DNA of 64,000 nt from Blasia pusilla (taxonomy: Eukaryota; Marchantiophyta; Marchantiopsida; Blasiales): positions 8,246,001 to 8,310,000 of the forward strand of contig CM114273.1 in NCBI GenBank assembly GCA_050084515.1. The letters are read 5' to 3'. Below the pieces are notes generated by a model. The model made no database searches, was not told the DNA's origin, and saw nothing but the letters and a program-made list of their open reading frames with translations. Each line of letters begins with the position of its first letter. Position 1 is the first letter of the stretch. Below, piece by piece: positions 53,771 to 64,000 of the stretch. The translations under genes and the position numbers were made by a program.

Positions 53771-56470
53771 TTAGAAGAGGACAAAGAAAGGTAATAACAA
53801 CTCAAAAGAGGAGTCAAAAAATGCATATAAGAATGCAAAAAGAAAATGGAAACAAGCCAACGCAAACACCGACTCAACTAGCTTCACGATTGATAGCCTG
53901 AAACAAATCTGACAAGAACAGAGTGGTTGGTCAAACGTGAATGGACGATGAGGCGAGTGACCCCCCACCACCTCTACACAACGTATCAATGCCAAGGCTT
54001 GTGCACGTTGTAAAGCCACTGAGATGCATTGCCGAAAATAAGTAGTAACTACCGAGAGAGAAGGACTACGGGAAGAGGCAAGGTGATGATTCTCGAGGGA
54101 GTGGTGAGCACATGTTTTCAGGAAAGTATCAAAAGACACATGTAAATGACCAAATACTTCCACTGCAAAAGGAATAAATCCATCAGTTGCATGTCTCACA
54201 ACATAACTTAACTGCTTGATTCTTGCTGCAGCTTCAGCCGCCAAACCTTTGGTGTATGCGGCTCGACACACCAAGTCAGAACGTGTTGGATCAGCAACCA
54301 CCACATCACCTAGTGTCCGAAATCCACCTCGAGACATAACAAGATCCACTCTCCGACGAGAGGTTGCTTGTGTGGTTGAAGGTAGGACGTGGAGTTGCTC
54401 TTGCCCAACGGTGTATCCTGCAGTACGAGCCACCGATCCTACCGCCTCTCTAATGACTTCATGTGTGGCCGTTCGTTCTCCACCATGTGCACATCGGAGA
54501 ATATGGATACCCTTAGAATCAATGGGATCCCCGCATACTCAATTCGGCACACCTAAGAGAGAAGGATGGGAAAGTCCAAGACGTAACCGCAAAGCTGTCG
54601 AGAATATACTTCGAGGAAGACGAAATGGAAGAATAAGAGGATTTGCAGTAAGCCACGCCCCCGCTCCAGTACCCCCATGAACGTAGACGAGCTCGATTAG
54701 TGTAAGAGGATGCCTCGGAGAGAATGCTGGAAAAGTTGATTTGATGCAGATTCTCGGAGATATGCTCTTGAAGTCGATCAAGCCCTTCCGTAATCAATTG
54801 ACTGAAAGGGGGTGGAATTGCTTGTGTAGCAAGAGGAAGAAGAGCTCGTGCAGATCTCAATTGTTGTTGAAATAACAATCCCCCCTCCTCTACATGGGCG
54901 ATATGATCCATCAAGATAGGTGTATCTCCTTGGAGAAACCTTGAAGCCATAATCGGTGCTACCAACGCCCAACTCCCCAAAAAGGCTGCGGGAGTAGATG
55001 CGACTGTGGAGGAAAGTCCCACCCCTCCAAAAGAAATAGGCAAGATAGCTTGTCGTGAAGCAAAGACACCATCCTCTCCCTCAAAGGTATTCGGGCCAAG
55101 AAGTTGACCAAAAGTTGCCAAGATAGAAGCATCAAAAGAGGCCAACCGATGTAAGAACCTTGAAGTGGGAGGACAAATGTGAAGAAGGTAGAAAACATTG
55201 AAGAAAACATTGGGAGAGAATCCCATAAGCCACTTGGGGATCCCCTAGATGAGGTAACAAATGAAGCCATTCTACGTCTTTCAAAAGGGCCTCATCCAAG
55301 AACTTTGAGACATAGTCGATGAAGCCAATTGGGACCCCAAGAACTCTAACCCCTTCAATGTAGATGGGAAAATCAGGAGTAGGTGGGGTGAATGTTGAGG
55401 GAAGGCATGAAGGAGACCATACTCCATATTTACTAGGTTGGACTTTAAACCTAGTAACATTTAAGGTTTAAGAAAGAGAGTTGCTCCACGAAATGGGTAT
55501 AAGCCGGAACCACTTCCGAAGGAGGACCTATAATGTGAGTGTCATCAGCAATAGAAGGGAAAAGACAAGATGGAAATGCTTGCGTTGATGCTCGAAGGGC
55601 ACGAAAATAGGCAATGGCAAAGAGTGGGCCTCCCATGGGATCACCTTGACGTGTGCCACAAGCCGATTGTAGAATACTATATTCCCCAGAAGTAGCATGA
55701 TGGGAATAGATAATGGGCGTATCATAGGCATAGAAGGAGCGAAAAAATGGAATGAGGCTCGCAAGTTATCCTCCTGCACAACGTAACTCCTCAAAGATGG
55801 CCGCACGAGAAACTGAATTGAATGCGTTACCCACATCGACTTGAATTGCTACCCAATCTGGATGAATATCAAGAGTGGAGCGAATCCCATGCACTACAGC
55901 CTCACAACCTCCAGGAGTTGCCATTCCAAATTGATGAGAAAATAAGTGGGCACTAAAGTGTGGACGAAATTGCAAGCATAGGGATCGACTAACCAAGCAG
56001 TATAAAACCTCTCCAATAGCCAAAGGGCGCACACTTGAAGGAGGCTTATCCATAGCCAACAAACGACAAGCCCCTAAGAGCCTAGATATAGAGAATGGGA
56101 GACGATCTGCCGCCATATGTGCACACACTTTATATAGAGAGACAAAGCCACTTGCTGAATCTGTTGGGATAAAGCAATTGCGGAGATGCTCAAAAACCAT
56201 CCTGCTTGCTAATAAGCGAGGAGTATGCAGAAAAGCCCTTGTGAAAACCTCCAAGTCAAGCTCCAAGTCAAGGTCCGTTGTATAGTCTTCCACAAAAGAT
56301 GGAGCATCGCCACTTGAAGGAGGATGAAGAGCTTCTAAGAGAGCCACTGTTTCCGCACTTGGAACCGCCGGAGAAAGAGGACCCAATGCTCGAACTGCAC
56401 GTGAAAACTCACCAACGTGCCCCAAAAGTAGACTTCATCGAAGGCGTTGTTGTATTGAAGGCCTCCCATG
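53771..56470 (-). pseudogene. Non-LTR (LINE-type) retrotransposon protein, frameshifted
   Basis: Minus-strand frames in order: 55766-56425, 55451-55636, 54519-55226, 53771-54433. The first has ACRLLAMDKPPSSVRPLAIG and palm motif A in IQVDVGNAFNSVSR. The second has GTRQGDPMGGPLFAIAYFRA-type sequence (the last part in frame) and the catalytic ADD in SIADDTHIIGP. The third has thumb-like SFGGVGLSSTVASTPAAFLG. The fourth ends with a GGER-xATHE Cys/His cluster near 54470, RRVDLVMSRGGFRTLGDVVV and ADPTRSD. No LTR, RNase H or integrase is present. The C-terminal D...VVVADP region could be a restriction-like nuclease, which is inferred. At least three frame changes make it inactive. The 14.9-15.5 kb relic belongs to the same family. 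Confidence 0.8.
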
Positions 56471-57270
56471 ATTGTCATATTAAGTGGGATGAGCCGTAGC
56501 TAAGGCCTCTACTCGAAGTACATGCTCATTCTGAGGATTCTCCCAACCCCCAAACATAAAGCGTTGAATACGTGTGGAGGTTTCACGATGACTCGTTGCA
56601 CCACCCCTTGGAGGGAGGACTAAAACCCATTGTGGGAAGAGTAATAGGAGATACCAAAAATGTATATATATGGGGTCACGCGTTAGCTTTTCTAATATGA
56701 AAAACAAAACTTGTTGGATGATGAATTTAGAATAAAATTTTTTTTTTTTGAAAAAATATCCCACAAAATTTTATTTATTATATTTCATGCTTTACATGCC
56801 ATAATGATGCCTGACAGACGAGAAGTTCGTTTATCGACAGAATTCCCGATCTCGTGTTCTTGGGCGAGCGCGTGGGGCATCAATTCGGCGACGGAGTACG
56901 CGATCGGCGGCTACGTGCGAGTGCAGGGGACGAGGAATCGATAGCAGTAAGCAAGGAAAGGGGAAGCCAGGAGAGGTCAGGAGGAGGCAGGTTAAGGCGA
57001 CAAGAGCCTTGACCTTGAACCTTGTAAAGATTGGCGATCAAGAGCGGATTGATTGCATGGAGGGGGAGGAGGTGTGATTTGGTTTTGTAAAGAGAGAGGC
57101 GACAACAGATGATCGTCGGTGAGAGCCTTGTAGGTAGTGCGGGCGTGGTTTGGGAGAAGGCTCGCTCGCTGTGCTGCAGGTTATGTTTTGCTTGTAGGGG
57201 GGATTTAGCGAGAAGCGGTTCGCAATTTGAAGAGCTGGAAGTATCGGAGCCCTGTTTGTAGATCGGCAAG

Positions 57271-60200
57271 ATGAATGCAGACAACAGGAAAGGGGAGCTT
57301 GCGGAGCTCAAGAGCCAGCTGAGGCAGCTGGCCGGGAGCCGGGCCCCCGGAGTCGAGGAGTTGAAGCGTGAACTTTATAAGAAAGTAATATCAAACTTGA
57401 CAGTAGGGATCGATGTATCGTCACTGTTTAGTGAAATGGTAATGTGCTCCGCTACTTCAGATCTGGTTCTGAAGAAAATGTGCTACCTGTATGTCGGAAA
57501 TTATGCCCGAGGTCACCCGGATTTGGCTCTCCTGACAATAAATTTTCTTCAAAAGGATTGTCACGATGTCGATCCCATGATCCGTGGCTTGGCTCTCAGA
57601 AGTCTATGCTCACTCAGGGTGAAGAACCTCGTCGAATACTTGGTGGGTCCATTAAAGTCGGGATTGAAGGACAGCAATGGATACGTACGATCGGTGGCAG
57701 CCATTGGGGTTCTGAAGCTCTATCATATTGCACCGTCTATTTGCACTGACAACGATTTTCCAGTGACACTTAAGGCCCTACTTCTACATGATTCGGATCC
57801 TCAGGTTCTCTCCTCACTTGTCCGACTTTTAGGTCGCATCCGATTTTGTTCAAATAAACCTTCAGTTTCGATTTGCCAAGAAATTTCATCCTCGTGAAAT
57901 AGATTTACATTGTCACCTAGGAAGGCTTGGATACCTGCGGCACCTGTTGTGACGTCCAGTGCTTCGCTGCGTGTAAATCTAAATATTTAAAGATTTACAT
58001 ACTTGGAGATGCGTAAATGAGGTCGAGGGCCCCCTAGGTCCTTCTCAATTGGAATTCGAGTGCACGACTGATTCTTTAAAGGGTTCTTGAGGAGTTGCAT
58101 ATCCTTTCCCTTAATCATCACCATGTTTTCCTCCTCGATTCACTTGCATTTTCACGAGCTGGTGAAGTGCTTTAAATCGAGCATGCTGCCCGTGGTGAAT
58201 CGATGAGTGATGAAATTTTTTTCCCACCATTAGGATTGAAAAAGATCTTGACGCTCTTTTTTGTGCTAATTGTAAGTTTCAATTGGAAGCAGAGGCAATT
58301 CACCGTGTGTTGATTCTGGCAATCTTGCTAATCATGAAAGCATGAAATTTATTGTGCAGGTGGTTGCAAACTGTCTATGTTCGCTGCTGGAAATTTTGTC
58401 TATTGAAGGCAACAGCTCAGAGACCGCTCTGAGAGACAAGGAATCACTTTTACACCGGAATGTGATATTATCCCTTTTGAACAGGTATATCATCATATGT
58501 CACTGTGCATGTGGTCATCCTATCCGTCTGTAGCCTAGTGTTGGGAACTTGCTAGATATTCGCTCTTCACCTGAGTTTCCTATTAGGGGAATTTGGATTC
58601 TGTCTGATAGGAATGAGGATGCTTTGAGTAACTTTTGATGTATTACCCTTTGTGCAGGTTCAAGGAGTTCAATGAATGGGCCCAATGTCTTGTACTGGAG
58701 GTTGTTTCAAAGTATGTCCCTGCTGATGCTCAAGAAACACATGACATGATGGATGTGCTGGATGATAGACTACAGCATGCAAATAGTGCTGTAGTACTTG
58801 CTACAATCAAAGTTTTCTTGCATTTGACCATGGCAATGGCAGATGTACATCAGAAGGTAATTTTAGAGTTGCTGAAGTTATCTTACTCGCCCCAAGTCCA
58901 AGTTCTGTTAAATGCAAGATGCTTTAGATGGAACCCCTGCCTCAGAGATCTACATCTCCTACACCTGTCTCTTCAGCAAGGTTATCAATGAATTTAGTCA
59001 GTTTCATAATGTTGCATTCAGTCTTGTGGATATGACTATACACATGGTACAGCATTGCAGAATCTTCAGTCATAAGCCAATGAGTTCACCTCAAGCATCC
59101 ATAAACTCATTGTGTTATGGCTGAACATTCCCCAATTTTGTACCATGGCTTTGTCCTTCGAGTGAGTTTCTAGCTTTTGACTTGAAATATCCTTTATGTT
59201 TTGGAACTGCGCGTAGATCTCCTTCTTTAGTACAACTTCTTCTGATTCCTTTCTTCTTGAAGCAGGTGTATGAGCGTATCAAGGCCCCTTTGCTGACTCT
59301 TGTCAGTTCTGGCAGTCCAGAGCAGTCGTATTCTGTATTAAGTCATTTACACCTTCTTGTGATGAGAGCGCCGATGCTTTTTGCATCAGATTACAAGCAT
59401 TTCTACTGCCGTTACAGCGATCCATCTTATGTCAAGAAGTTGAAGCTGGAGATGTTGACAGCGGTGGCCAATGAAAGTAATACATATGAAATTGGTAAGT
59501 ATTGGAATGAGCAATAATTTTGCAGATTTCTCTGAACACAGCTCAGAAGAAGCAAGACAAAACCTGTTTATGCAGCCAAGAGGTGGGTAGCCTATTGTAG
59601 CAGGTAGTCTTTCCAGCTCTGACCACCAGAGGAGGACTCTTGGTCACCCTGCTCCTCTGCAAACAGAGAGGCAAGGACAGCCAAAATAGGCATCTTCACA
59701 TCTAGGACCATAGAGCAAATCCTGAAAGAAAAGAGAGAAAAGAAATAGAAGTGTAAAACTGTGACAAGTACAAATTTGTTCAAATCTTGTCACTCATAGA
59801 CTGTTTTTATTGCAGATCCAAATCTAGTTATCCATTCACACCTTCCAAGGTTACCTTATGTACAGCAGTTTTATTTGTTTTGTTTTGAATTTATGTTTCA
59901 AAGTTTCATTTACGCGTTCATTGGTGAAACTCACACCCAAGGATTTGCCAATATAGTCCTAGGGATTGTCCAGTCTCTTCTGGACATCAAATAATTATCA
60001 GAGAAGTCGTAACAGTACACATTTACTGGAGTGTAATTTTTCATAGGTGAATATGTTCCAGCTACATTGTGCATTCTTAATCTTAGATTGCTGGAACGGT
60101 TGGGAAAGTGTGGTGTCTTTCCCTAATGCACTTATTGCAGGCATGTCTTTGTGTAATAGTGACGGAGCTCAGTGAGTATGCTGCCAATGTCGACGTGACA

Positions 60201-62862
60201 ATTGCGCGTGAGTCCATCCGAGCTGTGGGAAAGATTGCATTGCAACAATATGACGTGAATGCAATAGTTGATCGCCTCCTACAATTTCTGGAAATGGAAA
60301 AAGATTATGTGACTGCAGAGACACTGGTCAGTATATAGCAAGCAACCTGCCTTTTTTTATTCCTGATATGACGTAATTGTGTACTGATACAGTCATATTC
60401 AGCAGTAATGGTTATGGTCAGTAGAGTGACCCAGTCATTACATTCTAGGTTCAGTAGCTTTGAGTGCAGGAAGGGAAAAATCCTATGAATGGCTAGACTC
60501 AGTTTCAAGAAGTTGCTATAGGCTTGTCTTTGGCATATGTATTCTTTTTCAAGCTTTCTTCTTATGGGACTTTGGTCTCTAAAGGTAATCTCACGGACTG
60601 AAATTGTTTTTTACTACAAATTCCAAGCCGCTGATTTCATACCTTTGTAAATGTACCAAACAAACCTTACCACGAAAATTTTCTTTTTCAAGAGATATTG
60701 TGTTGTGACAACCCTGTTGCTTCAAATTTGTCGCATTAGTATCTGCCAGACATCTGGGGCAGGTGCTTTAGGTTTATTCTGTGTTTGTAAGGGTGTCAAT
60801 ATAACTGTGAGCAAATCCGATTGAATATCAATGTGCATCATTAATCCTTTGGTACTCTACTTTGTACTTAACAGGTTCTCGTGAAAGACTTATTGAGGAA
60901 GTACCCACAGTGGAGCCATGACTGTATTGCTGTGGTGGGTAGCGTTAGCAGCAAGAGTGTCCAGGAGCCGAAAGCCAAAGCAGCCCTGGTGTGGATGTTA
61001 GGGGAATACGCATATGACATGATTGATGCTCCATATGTTTTGGAGGGTTTTGTTGAAAATTGGGCAGAAGAAGAGTTCGCAGAGGTATCATGGCTACCCT
61101 GTCTTTCATGTCTGTATCTGTTTCACTCAAAGGGAATGTATAGTCCACTGTACAATCTTTCACTCGCAGTATTGTAGTCAAATGGATGTATGGTTCTTGA
61201 GACATTCCGGAGTTTTGCAGACAGTAGTACTTATGAAATTGATCTGTGGCAGGTGCGGTTGGAGCTATTAACAGCTGTAGCTAAATGTTTTTTCAAGAGA
61301 CCCCCAGAGACATTACAGATTCTGGGAGATGCCCTGACTGCAGGCTTAGCTGATGCAAATCAGGTTCTGCAGCTGTTGACTCCCCCTATGATTAAGTTGT
61401 AGGCTGAAATTCTGAGTCATTTACATATCTTTTGTGCACTTTATGGGCAAGCTACTAAAATGTTTTTCTTTTACTGCTGTACAGGATGTCCATGACAGGG
61501 CGTTACTATACTATAGACTTCTGCAGCACAGTGTGGAAGTGGCAGAGCGTATTATAAATCCACCCAAACAAGCTGTGTCTGTGTTTGCTGGAACCCAAAG
61601 TACTGAAATCAAAGATCGAATCTTCGATGAGTTCAACAGCCTTGCAGTTGTATATCGTCAGGTCAGTGTCACTATCAGCTAGTAATTGCTTCTCTTCTGA
61701 TGGTTGTGTTATCTCCTAAATTTTCATGTATAGTAATCAGCAAATCTCCAATACATTAGGCGTGGTGTCAATAGAGATTGATAAGATTATTTCAGTCACT
61801 GGATGTTGAAATGACTTTGGTATTGGGGAGTGCAGCCATCATACATGTTCCTAGATAAGGAGCATCGAAGTCCTTTTGCGTTCTCAGAAGACACTGGATC
61901 ATCAGTCGTTGGTGCTGAGTCTCCTGATAATGATCTTCCAAGTGAGCAAGATTCAAGGGATAACGACCTACTTCTTAGTGCATCTGAGAAGGAAGACAGT
62001 CGGACAGCTGCGAGCAATGGGTCACATGCTTATAATGTCCCAGATTTTCAAGGAGGGGATAGTTTCTCTTCCTCTACATTTGCACCTCGTTCCCCTTCAC
62101 CTACTGTGCCAAGACCACGTGGCCGAACTCCTACCCAGTTTCAGGGTGCTGTGTTGAACACAAGCTCAGCTTCTTCTCCTCTCCTTGCCGTGGGTGATTT
62201 ACTTGGATTGGGACCAAGTATTTCCCCTCCTTTGCCTTCTTTTCCTCAGCTGAAACTGAATCCCAAGCCTGTGCTTGATCCGGCATCATTTAAACGCAAG
62301 TGGGGCCAGCTGACTGTAGCATTGACACTGGTGAGTACTCGAATATCTGTCATAGCTGTGGGCAGATGAGTATACTTTTCAATTCTCCGAAACATGTTCC
62401 TGATCAGATTTACTGTCAGTTTCAAAATTTTAAGATTCATTGTTTGTAGGACAGTCTGGCAACCACAAGTTCCTTGAAGGATCTATAGCATGTTCAATTT
62501 CCATCTGTCGTTCTCACAGTTACTCAGAGATGGTCGAATGATGACAATGGGTGTTGGCAATTTGGCAGGAGTACACATTCCCAGTAGAAGCGCTGGTTGG
62601 GCTTACTGGACCACAGCCTTTAGTCCGGCACATGCAAGCAAATGGGGTACAATGCATGGCATCAGGGCAGGCTCCTCTAAAATTTTTCTTCTTTGCGCAA
62701 CTATCAGAAGCGCCGACAAACAATGGCTTCTTTCTTGTCGAGTTGCTTGTAACGACATCATCTGGTCTTGCACATGCCAACATCAAGGCTGATGATTCTA
62801 GCTTGGCTCCAGCATTTGCTGATTCATTGCAAGCAGCTCTGAGTAAGTTTAGCATGGCATAG
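57271..62862 (+). CDS. AP4B: AP-4 complex subunit beta (beta-4 adaptin)
   Basis: Ten exons join in phase: 57271-57804, 58360-58484, 58658-58856, 59266-59494, 60160-60326, 60875-61084, 61253-61363, 61485-61661, 61836-62330, 62569-62862, giving 846 residues, close to the about 840 of plant AP4B. The N-terminal trunk is a HEAT/Armadillo solenoid (ELKRELYKKVISNLTVGIDV, MCYLYVGNYARGHPDLALLT, YVTAETLVLVKDLLRKYPQW). A Ser/Pro-rich hinge in exon 9 (about residues 600-740) includes DLLGLGPSISPPLPSFPQL, and the short C-terminal ear ends in LQAALSKFSMA. AP-4 acts at the trans-Golgi network in cargo sorting, in plants including vacuolar sorting receptors. The start MNADNRKGELAELKSQLRQL agrees with orthologues. 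All exons are open with good splice sites; the gene looks intact. Confidence 0.97.
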
Positions 62863-64000
62863 TTTTAAATTTAAAAATTTGAAACTTCATCTCAATAACT
62901 TTTGTGCAGTGTGTTCTTATTCACAATCCTCTCCACACAAGGGTCTCTTATTCGCCTCCATAAGAGAATGTATTGAGCAGCATCAGTCATGTAAAACGTG
63001 ATTTTTGTCCAGTACTCTAAAGTTTAGGCTGCAAGCTTGTTCATCACCCACTGAAAGTGAACATCCGCGGAAAATTGGATTGATAAGTTTCATCTGTCTT
63101 GTATGTTGAGCTCTGAGGACTGTCAAAATGTCGATAGATTGGAACGGATTATTTGCAAGGCATGTGTCACGGATCTTTTCCCCTGGTGGTTGGACTATGA
63201 GGGAAGGAGGATTTTGATTTTGAGTGCCTACTTTTTTTTTCAAGGATGGTCCTACTTCCCTTGGCTCTACAAAACGGACCCCAATTGCTACAATAATTAT
63301 TTGTGTAAAAGCCTCACAACGTATGTTGTTAGATCACTCACCAAACAACATTACTTGATTGTTAGATCACTTACCAAACAACATTACAAATAGAGACTGC
63401 TGACTTCAAGAGTAACTTAATTGTTCTCGTCACAAAGTATCGGCAGTCTTAGATCTTCGATTAGGGGTGAGTGGCTATAAGTTTGTTGTTGACACACTCC
63501 ATGAAGATCGAAAACTGACTTGCATACGAGATACTTTCTTTACACCGTGGATCTTGTAACGACATCATCTGGTCTTACACATGCCTGATCCGATTTGCCT
63601 TCCACGAGTGAACACATTTTTAAGACCCTATATAAAGGTATAGGCAGGATTCTTGTAGTCTTACTGCAGGGATTTGAAGGTAAAAGACTACTGTGATGTT
63701 TGATGGAAGATTGCGCCGCCTTAAGCATTTCTGCGGATCCAAGCTAGCACAGTGGACGTCAGTGCAGATTCTTGAAGAAAGTGTTGGTGCAGTTTTCGCC
63801 AAAAGTTCTCTGAATTCGACTTCTGCTCGAGTCGAAGTGACCCCATCTGTGACCCATCTGAACGCAGTGCAGTTACATGAAACGACTCAAGTAATGTCGC
63901 GGAGCTTCTTGAGCTCCGCAAAAAACCTCAAAGCAGAAGCTCTCCTCCAAATGAGAACCACCTCAGCGTCGTCTTGTTGGACCAAGAAAACCCAAAATTA
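62863..64000. other. Downstream of AP4B, no confident gene
   Basis: Short frames only. It holds a tandem pair of TGTTAGATCACTCACCAAAC-like units at 63330-63390, a 33-bp copy of AP4B last-exon sequence (63553-63585) and no recognisable domain up to the window end. Confidence 0.5.
63553..63585 (+). repeat. 33-bp copy of the AP4B last exon
   Basis: CTTGTAACGACATCATCTGG and the next 13 bases repeat 62745-62777 with a single change (G to A). Sequence on either side is not similar to AP4B. Confidence 0.85.

Overview
The window is nuclear DNA of a green plant (streptophyte). Spliced genes with GT-AG introns encode plant orthologues: the AP-4 adaptor beta subunit, a VIR3-type plastid metalloprotease, an RBMX2-type spliceosomal protein and a PMP3/RCI2 peptide. 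Around them lie plant-type transposons (MULE, CACTA, Ty3/gypsy, a LINE). A true transferrin-fold gene and a DNMT3-like retrotransposon point to a non-seed plant or a relative of streptophyte algae rather than a crop. The species cannot be fixed from sequence alone.

Layout. 0-1.1 kb holds a broken plant transposon-protein relic (minus). 1.2-7.0 kb is a MULE whose transposase (minus) sits between two arrays of a GCC-box-like motif, TAGCCGCC on the left and its complement GGCGGCTA on the right. 7.3-12.7 kb is AT-rich repeat-filled DNA. 13.1 kb carries the PMP3 gene (minus). 14.9-15.5 kb is a LINE tail. 15.55-20.2 kb is a decayed CACTA element lacking its main transposase. 20.2-25.7 kb is intergenic. 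25.9-30.0 kb is an eight-exon transferrin-like gene (minus) that can be modelled in phase throughout. 31.8-33.3 kb is the RBMX2-like gene (minus), divergent from the VIR3-like gene at 34.7-37.4 kb (plus). 39.0-39.7 kb is a minus-strand gag relic related to the next element. 41.16-50.59 kb is a Ty3/gypsy element. 50.6-53.8 kb is intergenic, 53.8-56.5 kb a decayed LINE (minus), and 57.3-62.9 kb the ten-exon AP4B gene (plus).

The standout is the Ty3/gypsy element. Its pol region contains a C5-cytosine DNA methyltransferase domain of DNMT3 type between protease and reverse transcriptase, and a PHD finger at the integrase C-terminus. The C-terminal third of the methyltransferase is fused in one open frame of 784 codons to reverse transcriptase and RNase H. 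Upstream parts are frameshifted, so this copy is probably dead, but its LTRs differ by only about 2%. The 3' end has an unusual A-B-A arrangement with a palindromic LTR-LTR-like junction.

The second notable item is the transferrin-like protein: signal peptide, proline-rich stalk and one lobe, in which most canonical iron and carbonate ligands appear replaced.

Host genes here are housekeeping (trafficking, splicing, plastid proteostasis, membrane stress peptide) and do not form a joint pathway. Exon limits come from splice consensus and phase, not transcripts.
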